Position numbers and translations under genes: made by a program
Assembly: GCA_963828385.1 (NCBI GenBank)
Contig: CAWHEF010000001.1
Coordinates: 124,001 to 188,000 of the forward strand
DNA length: 64,000 bases
Direction of reading: 5' to 3'
Source of the DNA: Bog-756 sp963828385
GTDB taxonomy: Bacteria; Actinomycetota; Acidimicrobiia; Acidimicrobiales; RAAP-2
Notes under the pieces: model-generated
What the model saw: the letters and a program-made list of their open reading frames with translations, nothing else
Database searches by the model: none
What the model was told of the DNA's origin: nothing
Shown: positions 1 through 8,662 of the stretch, in pieces
Layout: each line of letters starts with the position of its first letter
Numbering within the stretch: the first letter of the stretch is position 1

Positions 1-417
1 CGAGGTGACGACGTTCCAGGCCGCTCGACCGCCACTCATCAGATCCATGGTGGCGAACAGCCGAGCCACGTGGAAGGGCTCGTAGTAGGTGGTCGAATAC
101 GTGGCGCCAAATCCGAGATTGGTCGTGGCCATGGCCATGGCCATCAGCACCGCCGTCGGATCCATCTTCACCGACCGGATCCCGTACTCGACTGCCAGGT
201 CGGCGTTGTGGCCGTAGATGTCAGGCATGGCCAGCCGGTCGTCGAAGAACGCCATGTCGAAGCGGGCATCCTCCAACGTGCGGGCGATCCGCTGGAAGTA
301 GTCCGCAGTCGTGAAGTCGGTCATCGACGCCGGATGCCGCCATGAGCCCACGTAGTTGGAGCAGTTCTGGGCCTGCAAAAAGGCGACCAGGGTCATCGGA
401 CCGCTGTGAAGGGTCAC
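1..417 (-). CDS. NtaA/SnaA/DszA-type flavin-dependent monooxygenase, 3' end outside window
   Basis: The first about 139 residues of an LLM-class flavin monooxygenase are present; the rest runs off the left edge. The translated stretch contains FFDDRLAMPDIYG, GATYSTTYYEPFHVAR and DLMSGGRAAWNVVTS, which are hallmarks of the nitrilotriacetate monooxygenase component A family. These enzymes use reduced FMN from a partner reductase to oxidise small organics, sulfones or aminocarboxylates. I chose GTG at 417 because AGGAGG lies a few bases upstream; ATG at 396 is the alternative and matches many family N-termini. An IclR regulator relic is divergent to it, with an inverted repeat between, so local control by that regulator is plausible. 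The substrate cannot be inferred. Confidence 0.85.
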   Translation of the reverse strand, partial: MTLHSGPMTLVAFLQAQNCSNYVGSWRHPASMTDFTTADYFQRIARTLEDARFDMAFFDDRLAMPDIYGHNADLAVEYGIRSVKMDPTAVLMAMAMATTNLGFGATYSTTYYEPFHVARLFATMDLMSGGRAAWNVVTS

Positions 418-511
418 GCACCTCCTCAAGGTGACCGGCGCCCGCACTCGGACCAGCCGAACCGGCCGGCTCGGATACCACCACGGTAGGATCACGCTTC
501 AGGAATTGCAC

Positions 512-526
512 AGTTGTAAACCAACT
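512..526. promoter_or_regulatory. Inverted repeat between divergent monooxygenase and IclR relic
   Basis: The 15-bp sequence AGTTGTAAACCAACT has 5-bp arms (AGTTG/CAACT). It sits in AT-richer DNA between the divergent monooxygenase and the IclR-like gene, close to a TTGCAC that could be a -35. Position and symmetry fit an operator for the adjacent regulator. This is inference only. Confidence 0.4.
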
Positions 527-544
527 AACCCGATACACTCGGTC

Positions 545-1383
545 ATGACCGCCCACCGAGCGCCGAGGACCTGCTCCCGCCACAGCACCGAGGCCCCTCC
601 GGGCGCTCCATGTCCTCGAAACGCTCGCTGGCCTGGAGCAGCCGGCCAGCCTGGACGATCGCAGCCACGACCCGCCTGCCCAAGTCGAAGGCGTACCGCA
701 CCCTGCGGTCCTTGCAGGAGTACGGCTTCATCGACCATCTCGGTCACAGCGGTTACCGGCTAGGGAGCCGGTCGGTGGCGCTGGCCTCCCTGATCGGCCC
801 CCGCCCCGCCCTCCTACGCGCTGCGCTGCCCATGCTCAACCGCTTGCCCTCCACGCGCCGGCGAGACGTCGTCGCTGCACCTGCGCAGCGGCGCTCATCG
901 GGTCCTCGTCCTCGGCGCGGAAGCTCAGAAGCCAGTCCGTTCGCCGGCTCCGTGATGTATCGGCGAACGAGCCCCGCTCACCTCCGGCTGCAGCGGCACT
1001 GCCATCCTCGCCCACCTCCCACACCCGGAAGGCGAGACAGATCCTTCGTAGCCGGCCGCCGGCACGAGAGGCGACCCAGCCCCGCCCAACTCAGCCGGAT
1101 CCGCAGCGACGGCTACGCCCTCTCGTTCAGCGACAACCACGTCGGGATCCACGGCATCGCCGCCCCCCTCCTCGACCCCGCCGACCGCTATCCCCTGGGC
1201 TCCGTCGCCGTCGCCGGCGCCGACCACCGCCTCCCAGCCGCGGGCCCTTCGCGATCTGGGCCCACCCTGCTCAAGGCGACCTGCAAAGAGCTGGCACCCC
1301 AGCTGGCACGAGTGCTCGGTCCCAAACTCATCAGAGCGCCTTGATGCCCTCGACGTCACCATCCAAGACCTCCTCGAGGCCTA
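545..1383 (+). pseudogene. IclR-family transcriptional regulator, broken by several frameshifts
   Basis: Pieces of one IclR regulator lie in order but in different frames. Around 600-650 frame 3 reads RALHVLETLAGLEQPASLDD, the start of the winged helix. Frame 1 then reads LPKSKAYRTLRSLQEYGFID, the recognition helix. Frame 2 follows with ETSSLHLRSGAHRVLVLGAE and APLTSGCSGTAILAHLP of the effector domain. Frame 1 resumes with SRIRSDGYALSFSDNHVGIHGIAAPLLD. At least four indels are needed to join them. The ATG at 545 is a plausible start. The end is either TGA at 1344 or TAG at 1383. Residues are well kept outside the shifts, so either recent decay or base-calling error is possible. Confidence 0.75.
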
Positions 1384-1580
1384 GCGGCCTCACCATCCGA
1401 ACCGAGGACAAGAGGTCATTCCTCGCGAGCACGGTCCAGCGACGGGCAGTCCGGCCGCGCACCCGGCCTTGCGGAGGCCCAAACCGGAGGAGCGTCGCTG
1501 AAGTGGTGGTGGCTGCACCGGCGGTCATGGGCCTACGGACATCACTCGGCCGACCTGTTCCAAAAAGGGAATCCGAGGTA
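1384..1580. other. Intergenic stretch without recognisable gene
   Basis: Between the IclR relic and the cysteine dioxygenase promoter I see no conserved protein, RNA gene or repeat. Short open frames here have no family features. Confidence 0.4.
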
Positions 1581-1612
1581 ATCTTGACAAAGTCGGTCGA
1601 CTTTATATAGAT
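1581..1612 (+). promoter_or_regulatory. Promoter with embedded 32-bp imperfect palindrome for cysteine dioxygenase operon
   Basis: TTGACA (1584-1589) and TATAGA (1606-1611) are separated by 16 bp. The whole element is an imperfect palindrome: the central arms AAAGTCG and CGACTTT are perfect with 2 bp between them, and 12 of 15 positions match across 1581-1595 versus 1598-1612. The repressor footprint would cover both -35 and -10. The regulator is not identifiable from the sequence; a sulfur- or cysteine-responsive factor is a guess from the gene functions. Confidence 0.75.
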
Positions 1613-1664
1613 TTCCAGGCGAACCCCATAACGACCAGAACCGCAGTCCGGTCCCGGAGGAAGC

Positions 1665-2186
1665 ATGACCATCGCCCCCTGGCGCACCACCAAGCTCACC
1701 TGGCGGCCACCACGACGACGCACCCTTGGTCCGGTCGACCTTTTGGCCGTGGCGCGACGCTTTGCCGGTTCGGCGGCGTCGTGGCCGGGCATGGACCCTT
1801 CCGTGCGGTGCTGGCGCACCATCGCCACCACCGACCGGTTCGAAGCATGGGTGGTCGCTTGGCCCGTCGGGGGAAACATCGAGCTTCACGATCACGGCGG
1901 CTCCGCGGGGGCGATCGTGATCGTCTCGGGGACACTGGTCGAGACGTCTGTCCGTCCCCACGACGGCGACCTGGATGTCACCTCCAGGTCGATCGATACC
2001 AGTGGTCACGTGGTGTTCGGTCCGGGACACGTCCACGATCTCGTCAACAACGGCCCAACTCCGGCACTGAGTGTTCACGTCTATTCACCCGCCCTCCACG
2101 CGATGACCTACTTCGATTGGAGTGGTGGGAACCGGCTGGTGGCGGTCCGCACCGATGAGTACCACGAAGGCCTGCTGGTCGGATGA
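1665..2186 (+). CDS. Cysteine dioxygenase type I family cupin
   Basis: This 173-aa protein is a small cupin. Iron ligands are visible as H75 and H77 in ELHDHGG and H122/H124 in GPGHVHDLVNNG, matching the HxH...H pattern of cysteine dioxygenases. The expected reaction is oxidation of cysteine, or a related thiol such as mercaptopropionate, to the sulfinate with O2 in the cytosol. The start is ATG preceded by CGGAGGAA. Its stop overlaps the ATG of a rhodanese gene, a pairing consistent with handling of thiol sulfur. The N-terminal about 20 residues are Arg-rich and less conserved. Thiol dioxygenase class is fairly secure; the exact substrate is not. Confidence 0.85.
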   Translation: MTIAPWRTTKLTWRPPRRRTLGPVDLLAVARRFAGSAASWPGMDPSVRCWRTIATTDRFEAWVVAWPVGGNIELHDHGGSAGAIVIVSGTLVETSVRPHDGDLDVTSRSIDTSGHVVFGPGHVHDLVNNGPTPALSVHVYSPALHAMTYFDWSGGNRLVAVRTDEYHEGLLVG

Positions 2187-2569
2187 GGCGGCAGGCCGAT
2201 GACCTGGTAGCCGAGGCCCGACGGCGCATCCGCCGGGTGCAACCGGCCCAGCTCGGCGAGGTGCGGGGCGCTGGAGGGCTTGTGGTCGACATCCGGCCCG
2301 AGGCACAGCGCCGGCTCGAGGGCGAGCTCGACGGAGCCATCGTGGTGGAGCGGAACGTTCTGGAGTGGCGGCTCGATCCCTTTGGTGCGGACCGCTTACC
2401 CCAGGTCCGTGATCACGACCAGTGGATCGTGGTGGTCTGTGCCGAGGGCTACGCCTCGAGCCTGGCGGCGGCGACACTGGCCGACCTCGGCTTTGCGAAC
2501 GCCACCGACCTCGAGGGCGGTTTTCAGGCTTGGCGGGCGTGGTCGGATCGGAAGGTGATACGGCTTTGA
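2183..2569 (+). CDS. Rhodanese-like domain protein
   Basis: This 128-aa single rhodanese domain has the persulfide-forming cysteine C86 in the loop CAEGYASS, an N-terminal VVDIRPE motif and a C-terminal DLEGGFQAWRAW segment. Rhodaneses transfer sulfane sulfur through a cysteine persulfide. It starts at the ATGA overlap with the cysteine dioxygenase stop, so the two are probably translationally coupled and share the 1581 promoter. The active loop lacks the usual terminal Arg (Ser instead), so acceptor preference may differ. Confidence 0.85.
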   Translation: MRRQADDLVAEARRRIRRVQPAQLGEVRGAGGLVVDIRPEAQRRLEGELDGAIVVERNVLEWRLDPFGADRLPQVRDHDQWIVVVCAEGYASSLAAATLADLGFANATDLEGGFQAWRAWSDRKVIRL

Positions 2570-2684
2570 GACCATCGCCTTGGTTCCGCAAGGAGACGGG
2601 CGGGACGCCGTCACGTGACCGGTCGATAGCCATGGATGAGGCCGAAGGTGGCTCAGATACAGGTTCGACGGCGGGCAGGCGCCA

Positions 2685-3741
2685 GTGGAACTAGGCGTGA
2701 TCGCCCCCAACCGTGCCGATGGGCAACGGACCCGGTCACCTGGAGACCGGCCGGATGAGCGAAGGCGCCTGCCCCGGCCCGACTTCCTCGTCATCGGCGC
2801 CCCCAAGGCGGGCACCACCGCCCTGCACGCCGCCCTCGACCGGCACCCGCAGCTCTTCCTGTCTCCGGTAAAGGAGCCCAAGTTCTTTCTGTGCGATGGG
2901 CCTCCGCCGACCCGGGGCGGCCCGGGGGACGCCCACAGCTACCGCGAATGGGTGTGGAGACCAGAAGAGTACTTTCGTCTGTTCGATGAGGCTCCCGTCG
3001 GGACGCTGCGAGGTGAGAGCACGCCGTTCTACCTTGCCGACCCGGCATCGCACCGCCGCATACATGAGGCGGTGTCTGACGTCCGGCTGATCGTCGTCCT
3101 TCGCGACCCCGTGGACCGCGCCTACTCGAATTGGGCTCATCTGTGGGCTGACGGGCTCGAGACGATCGACGACTTCGTGAGAGCCTGCCGCGAAAGAGCC
3201 CCGACGCATCGAGGCGGGCTGGGCGCCGATCTGGCGCTACCTAGAGACCGGCCTCTATGGGCGACAGCTTCGGCACCTCTACTCGGTCTTCTCCCGTCAA
3301 CAAGTTCATCTGATCCGCTACAAGGATCTGGTGGACGAACCGGTTGCGACACTGGCCGGAGTGTGCCGATTCCTTGGAGTGGCCGAGGGAATGATCTCGG
3401 AGATTCCGGCTCGCAATGTCGGAGGATACGTAGCTCCGACTCGCTACGCCCGGTTGCTTCGGGCCATGCTTCGTCAAGGAGCAGCCGTGGGACGGCACTT
3501 TCCGCCCGAGGTCTGGCGCAAGGCCAGCGTGCCCCTGCAATGGCTGCTGCAACGGACTCCCCAACACCGGCCTGAACTGAGCGCTGGCGAACGGGCCCAA
3601 CTGGTCGACTACTTCTCGGAGGACATCGATATCGTCGAGGAAGAGACTGGCTGGGACTTGAGGGAGTGGAGGATCTACCGCGAAGGGGGGACGTATTCGG
3701 TGCGCAAATCGTGGGCCCCGTCAAGGCGACTCGTCTCGTAG
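2685..3741 (+). pseudogene. PAPS-dependent sulfotransferase, one frameshift near 3190-3200
   Basis: The first frame carries DFLVIGAPKAGTTAL (PAPS 5'-phosphosulfate loop) and LIVVLRDPVDRAYSNW (3'-phosphate loop). It then loses sense after FVRACRE. A second frame continues with EPRRIEAGWAPIWRY, LYGRQLRHLYSVF, VHLIRYKDLVDEP and a C-terminal GWDLREWR. Both halves are typical of bacterial Stf0/HS-like sulfotransferases, which move sulfate from PAPS to a sugar or lipid hydroxyl. One indel between 3190 and 3200 restores the protein. The start used is GTG 2685; about 32 unconserved residues precede the domain. The 3' end overlaps the convergent gene by 67 bp. It may be intact in the organism. Confidence 0.8.
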
Positions 3742-4601
3742 TAGAGGCGTCGCCCCCCGTCGGGCAGGTTCACGACGGACAAGTAGCGGAGGGACCCGGT
3801 TCCGTCGGGATTAGCGCCTATTGCTCCTTGGTGGGCCACCAGCCGGTCGGGCCGTGTTCCCTCGGCCGTTCCGGTACGTTCCTCTGCGTTTTCGCGCTTG
3901 TCGGCCCGCCCGTCGTAGAAGGCGAGCCACTGACCATTGTCGTGAAGGACTTCAGCGACCCTGGTTCCGCGTTGGTCCCAGCTTCCCGGAGTCCCGGTAA
4001 GTGCTTCATCCCCGACGTGCCAGGTAATCCCGTCATCACTCGTCCCGTATCGGGTGGACATGCGATCGGTGTCGTCCGGAACATCGAGAGGGTGACAGCA
4101 CAACCAAAGATGCCATTGGTTCCCCATGGCCTTGACCACCGGATCCTTGACCCCGACAATCGCCTCGTCTCCCGTCAATACGGGTCGTGCCGATCCGGGC
4201 TTGAGGGCGTCCGGAGTGTCGGCGTCGATGGCGTCCACCCGCCAGTGGTCGGTGCCCTGAGTGGCGCAGCTCAGGTACAGACGCCACCCACCGTCCGGCC
4301 GGTTCACCAGACAGGGCCGTTCCAGAGAGGCGCAGCCGAAGTCCTCCCGATTGAGCACGGCAACCGTCTCCAACGACTCACCATCATCGGTCCGGGCCAC
4401 AACGTTGGCGTAGCCCCGACCCTGGCCAACGGGCCGGCGAAGACGATAGGCCAGCCAGATCACTCCGGTCTTGTCACACACGGCACTCGGTCCACCGGCC
4501 CAATAGCCGGTCCCCTCGCCCGGTGCTGCCACGACCACGACCGACCGGCCTGGCGAAGGTACGGGTACGTCATCGTTGCCCACCATCGCCGTCATCGCCA
4601 C
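3675..4601 (-). CDS. Five-bladed beta-propeller glycosidase-like protein
   Basis: This 308-aa protein has no signal peptide. It has repeated blade motifs: YWAGGPSAVCDKTGVIWLAYRLR near the start, then ERPCLVNRPDGGWRLYLSC, VKDPVVKAMGNQWHLWLCC, STRYGTSDDGITW and GQWLAFYDGRADKREN. This pattern is that of GH43/GH32/GH130-like propellers and of related proteins annotated as glycosyl hydrolase. The conserved acidic residues fit the fold, but I cannot assign the catalytic triad or a substrate. It is convergent with the sulfotransferase and overlaps its end, so sulfated glycans are a possible but unproven link. Confidence 0.6.
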   Translation of the reverse strand: MAMTAMVGNDDVPVPSPGRSVVVVAAPGEGTGYWAGGPSAVCDKTGVIWLAYRLRRPVGQGRGYANVVARTDDGESLETVAVLNREDFGCASLERPCLVNRPDGGWRLYLSCATQGTDHWRVDAIDADTPDALKPGSARPVLTGDEAIVGVKDPVVKAMGNQWHLWLCCHPLDVPDDTDRMSTRYGTSDDGITWHVGDEALTGTPGSWDQRGTRVAEVLHDNGQWLAFYDGRADKRENAEERTGTAEGTRPDRLVAHQGAIGANPDGTGSLRYLSVVNLPDGGRRLYYETSRLDGAHDLRTEYVPPSR

Positions 4602-4699
4602 CCATCTCCCAAGAGGTTGGTCGCCACCACTGGGGAGACGAAATCACAGGGAATCTACCGTGAGCCGAGGGCGTCCGTGGCCAGTGTCCGTGGCCAGAT

Positions 4700-7441
4700 C
4701 TAGATCCTGCGGGCAAGCTCGTCGTGGGAGTTGATCCCGAGCTTCCTGTAGGCGCTGCGCAGGTGGTACTCGATCGTCTTGGGGCTGAGGAAGAGCGTGG
4801 CTGCCGCCTCGCGGGTCGTGCGGCCTGCGGAGAGCAACAGGGCGACCTGGAGTTCTTGGGGCGTGAGCTGGCTGTGGGTGGAAGGGTCGCGTCGTCGGGC
4901 GGTCTCGCCGGTAGCGTCCAGCTCGGCGCCGGCCATTGCTGACCAGGGCGTCGCCCCAAGTCGGTGGAAGATCGAGAGCGCCTCCCGGAGCGGTTCCCGG
5001 GCCTTCACTCTCTGTCGGGCGCGGCGCAGCCGGCCGCCGTAGGCGAGCAGGGTGCGGGCGCGCTCGAACACGTCAGGTGTCTTGTCGTGGAGGGCGAGGG
5101 CCTCGCCGAACCGACGGTCCAGGTCGTCGTCGGGACCGAGCAGGCCGCGGCAACGGGCAGCCCGTGCCAGTGCCCACGGTTGCCCCTTCACCGGGGCCGC
5201 TCGTTCGAAGCTCGACAGGTGGTGCGCCGCTCGGTCGGGCTGTCCCAACCGGAGGTGCAACTCGACCAGTTCGGGCTCGGGTGACAGGTCGGCGTCGCCG
5301 ATGCCGAGCGTGACGAGCGCCGCCCATTCCTCTTCGTACCGGCTCAGCGCAGCCTTGAAGTTTCCCAGCCCCAGCTCCAGGTCCCCCAGTGCAGCGAGCG
5401 ACCAGATTTCGATGAGGCCCAGGTCGAGTTCGCCCGCCAGGGTGCGGGCTTCGGCTGCGTGTGACCGGCAGGACTGCTCGTCGCCCTGCCTCGCCTCGAG
5501 CCAAGCGAATCGCGCCAAGGCGAACGCAAGGTCGGTGCGCTGATTCGTCTCCCGAGCGAGACCGATGGCCTCGTGGAACCTAGCCTCGGCTTCGACCCAT
5601 CGGTCCCCCGCCATGGCATCGACGGCCAGGTGGCTCAGCAGGAACGGCAGGACACCGACAGCCGACCTGACGCGAGCCAGGTCCAAAGCGCGATCGACCA
5701 GGGTCTGGCCCGCCTCGGACTCGCGGAGCCACAGCGGCCCCATCGCCGCCCATGCCAGAAGCCGAGGGTCGTCCGAAAGCTCGTCTGACTCCTGGGCCAA
5801 CGCCATCGCATCGCGGACGAGCGCCGCGCCTCCGGCGTCTCCTTCGCCCCGGAAGATCAGGGCCATGCCCTGGGCCATGGCAGCGAAGAATCGGGTGCGG
5901 GGGCCGGTGCCGGGTCCGATGAGCGAGGGGATGCGAGCGGCGGCAACGTGCATGGCGCGGGCGTCGCCGGCGTAGAAGGCCGCGTTGACGGCCTCGGCGA
6001 GCATCACGACCGCACGATCAGGGTCGTCTGGAGAGGCGAGCTCCGCCCCGTCGAGCAGGATCCGCTGTCCCTTGCCCACTGGGCCGAGGCGGGTGGCGAT
6101 ATGGCCGCGGACGTGCTCGAGGGGCACCCTGATGCTGATCGGTGGTGTTCGGCGCCGGGTCTCGTCGAGAAGCGTGACGGAGCGGGCGGCGAGGCCGCCC
6201 AGCCACGCGCTCTCTGCTGCAGCCAGCAGCAGGGCGCATCGCCGCCCGTCATCAGAGGCGAGCGAGCCTGCTCGTTGGAACGCCTGGGAGGCGACGTCGT
6301 AAGCGCTGCGGGTCCGCGCCCGGATCGCCGCCTGTTCGAGAGACGAGCTCGCCGTGTCGTCAGGTCCGGTGGCGCTGAGGGCGAGATGCCAGGCCCGCCG
6401 GTCGAGCTCAGCATCGGGAAGGGCTCGTGCCAGCGCCCGGTGCATCGCTCGGCGGCGGTCGGGTGGCGCCCCTGTGTACACAGCGGATCGGATCAGAGGG
6501 TGGCGGAACTCGACGCGCTGGTCAACCAAGCGAACCAATCCGATCGCCTCGGAGGCACGGAGCTCCTCCGCCCGGAGCCCGACCAGCGAAGCGGCGCCGG
6601 TGAGCACCGACAGCTCGCCCGTGTCGCTGGTAGCGGCGAGCAGCAGCATCTCGCCAGCCGAGTCGGAAAGGGACGCGCACCGGTCCAGGTAGACCCGGGC
6701 GATTCTGCTGGCCACCGGTAGCGGCGGGTCGAGCACAGCGCCGGAGTCGAGCGTCGCAACGTCGTCGGTGAGCTCGATCAGAGCGAGCGGGTTCCCCCCC
6801 GTTCCTTGGTGGATCCGGTCGATCAAGTCGTTGCCGAGGCGACGGCCGGAACCGGCGTTGCTGGTGACGAGCTCGGCTGTGGCGTCCCGATCGAGACCCT
6901 CCAGCTGATGCACGGGCAGATCCGTGCCGTCGATCAGCGAGGCTTCGCCTTCCCGGATGGTCATCAACACGGCGATCGGATCGGCTACCAGGCGGTTGAA
7001 CGCGAAGAGCAGGGTGGCGGTGCTCGACCCGTCGAGCCAGTGAGCGTCGTCGATGAGGACCAACAGGGGCGTCTCGTCCGAGTAGGCCGACAGGAGCGCG
7101 AGGGTCGCGGCGCTGACGGCGAAGCGGTCCCGGGCCAGGGCCGGACGCAGGGCCAGCGCCCCCTCCAGTGCTTCGCGGGGAGCCGGCGCCAGGTGGTCGA
7201 GGTAACGGAGCGCCGGGCGCAGCAGCTCGGACAGGCCCGAGAAGGGGATGCGGGCCTCGGTCTGGACACCCCGCGCCCGCAGGACGTTCATTCCGGTCGC
7301 GGCCCCGTCGGCGAAGTCGAGGAGCGCTGACTTGCCTACGCCCACTTCGCCGCGGATGGCCAATACGCCGCTGCGGCCAGCTCGTGCGTCGTCGAGGAGC
7401 CTGTTGAGGAGGCGCATCTCGGGCTCACGGCCGAACAGCAC
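4700..7441 (-). CDS. Large ATP-binding LuxR-family regulator (LAL type)
   Basis: From GTG 7441 the product is about 913 aa. It has an N-terminal FGRE box followed by Walker A GEVGVGKS (residues 31-38) and Walker B LLVLIDDAHW. A long TPR-like helical middle follows, and a C-terminal LuxR helix-turn-helix (LTPQELQVALLLSAGRTTREAAATLF and SPKTIEYHLRSAYRKLG, overlapping). LAL regulators activate nearby operons in response to a ligand bound by the helical region, using ATP. The open frame extends upstream to 7744, but that would overlap the divergent methyltransferase and is not family-like, so I shortened it. No SD precedes the GTG. The divergent methyltransferase/hydrolase-glycosyltransferase operon is the obvious target. 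Confidence 0.85.
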   Translation of the reverse strand: MLFGREPEMRLLNRLLDDARAGRSGVLAIRGEVGVGKSALLDFADGAATGMNVLRARGVQTEARIPFSGLSELLRPALRYLDHLAPAPREALEGALALRPALARDRFAVSAATLALLSAYSDETPLLVLIDDAHWLDGSSTATLLFAFNRLVADPIAVLMTIREGEASLIDGTDLPVHQLEGLDRDATAELVTSNAGSGRRLGNDLIDRIHQGTGGNPLALIELTDDVATLDSGAVLDPPLPVASRIARVYLDRCASLSDSAGEMLLLAATSDTGELSVLTGAASLVGLRAEELRASEAIGLVRLVDQRVEFRHPLIRSAVYTGAPPDRRRAMHRALARALPDAELDRRAWHLALSATGPDDTASSSLEQAAIRARTRSAYDVASQAFQRAGSLASDDGRRCALLLAAAESAWLGGLAARSVTLLDETRRRTPPISIRVPLEHVRGHIATRLGPVGKGQRILLDGAELASPDDPDRAVVMLAEAVNAAFYAGDARAMHVAAARIPSLIGPGTGPRTRFFAAMAQGMALIFRGEGDAGGAALVRDAMALAQESDELSDDPRLLAWAAMGPLWLRESEAGQTLVDRALDLARVRSAVGVLPFLLSHLAVDAMAGDRWVEAEARFHEAIGLARETNQRTDLAFALARFAWLEARQGDEQSCRSHAAEARTLAGELDLGLIEIWSLAALGDLELGLGNFKAALSRYEEEWAALVTLGIGDADLSPEPELVELHLRLGQPDRAAHHLSSFERAAPVKGQPWALARAARCRGLLGPDDDLDRRFGEALALHDKTPDVFERARTLLAYGGRLRRARQRVKAREPLREALSIFHRLGATPWSAMAGAELDATGETARRRDPSTHSQLTPQELQVALLLSAGRTTREAAATLFLSPKTIEYHLRSAYRKLGINSHDELARRI

Positions 7442-7547
7442 GTCCCAAGTGTACGAGCCGCTCTCCGAGAACCAGGGGGGTCCCCGGAAGCGATACCTAC
7501 GGTGTCCGTCGTACGGTCGACTCCTCGAGATAATCCGAGGAGGAGAC

Positions 7548-8630
7548 ATGGCAACAACGACCAAAGCAGCACCCGTGTTGGACCCTGACAAGCTCATGAG
7601 CTTCGTGTTCCGTACCGTCGGTGAGGTGGGAGCGACCCTCAACACCGCATTGGTGGTGATGGGCGACAAACTTGGCCTGTACCGGGCGCTGGCAGGAGCG
7701 GGTCCGTTGACGCCCGCAGAGCTCGCCGAGCGAACCGGCACCAACGAGCGTTATGTCCGGGAATGGCTGAACGCCCAGGCCGCCGGATCCTTCGTCATCT
7801 ACGACCCCGACAGCGGCCGCTACACGCTGCCACCCGAGCAGACCGTCGCGCTGACCGACGAGACCAGCCCCGCGTACCTGCCGGGATTCTTCCAGCTCGC
7901 CCTCGGCGTGGTGCTCGACTCACCACGGATCGCCGACGTTGCGAGAACCGGCTCCGGCATCGGCTGGCACGACCATGTGGACGACGTACACGAAGGGTGC
8001 GAGCGGTTCTTCCGGCCGGGATACAACGCCCATCTGATCACCGAGTGGCTACCCGCCCTGGACGGTGTGGTGGCGAAGCTCGAGCGGGGCGCAGCGGTAG
8101 CCGATGTGGGGTGTGGTCACGGCGCGTCCACGTTGCTGATGGCGCAAACGTTTCCCGCTTCGACCTTCGTCGGTTTCGATTACCACGACGCCTCGATCGC
8201 CACCGCACGGGAGCGAGCCAAGAAGGCAGGATCGGCGCAGCAGGCCCGGTTCGGGACGTCGTCCTCGACCACCTACCCGGGACACGAATACGAGCTGGTA
8301 ACCATGTTCGACTGTCTTCACGACATGGGAGACCCCGTCGGGGCCGCCCGCCATGTCCGCGAGTCGTTGGCGTCCGACGGCACGTGGATGATCGTCGAAC
8401 CCGCCGCCGGCGACCGGGTCGAGGACAATCTGAACCCGGTGGGCCGGGCGTACTATGGGTTTTCGACACTGCTGTGCACGCCATGTTCGTTGTCCCAGGA
8501 CGTCGGGCTCGCCCTGGGAGCACAAGCGGGCGAGGCGCGCATCCGCGATGTAGTCACGAGCGCCGGGTTCGGAAGGTTTCGCCGCGTGGCGGAGACGCCG
8601 TTCAATATCGTGTACGAGGCCAGGCTCTGA
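7548..8630 (+). CDS. Class I SAM-dependent methyltransferase with N-terminal winged helix
   Basis: This 360-aa protein has an N-terminal dimerisation/winged-helix region (AELAERTGTNERYVREWLNAQ, residues ~60-85) and a Rossmann methyltransferase domain with motif I VADVGCGHGASTLLMA near residue 185, then FVGFDYHDASIATAR and MFDCLHDMGDP. This is the Rv2258c-like architecture, related to small-molecule O-methyltransferases. The start is ATG 7548 with CGAGGAGGAG just upstream. The gene is divergent from the LAL regulator and 33 bp ahead of the hydrolase-glycosyltransferase fusion, so the pair is likely one operon that modifies one small molecule. The substrate is unknown. Confidence 0.85.
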   Translation: MATTTKAAPVLDPDKLMSFVFRTVGEVGATLNTALVVMGDKLGLYRALAGAGPLTPAELAERTGTNERYVREWLNAQAAGSFVIYDPDSGRYTLPPEQTVALTDETSPAYLPGFFQLALGVVLDSPRIADVARTGSGIGWHDHVDDVHEGCERFFRPGYNAHLITEWLPALDGVVAKLERGAAVADVGCGHGASTLLMAQTFPASTFVGFDYHDASIATARERAKKAGSAQQARFGTSSSTTYPGHEYELVTMFDCLHDMGDPVGAARHVRESLASDGTWMIVEPAAGDRVEDNLNPVGRAYYGFSTLLCTPCSLSQDVGLALGAQAGEARIRDVVTSAGFGRFRRVAETPFNIVYEARL

Positions 8631-8662
8631 GCGAATCCACACCCGGAAGGTGGTGATCGACG

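Noticed and set aside
2610..2619. GTCACGTGAC palindrome upstream of the sulfotransferase as an operator
   Set aside because: It is only 10 bp, lies 65 bp from the start codon and has no promoter elements around it.
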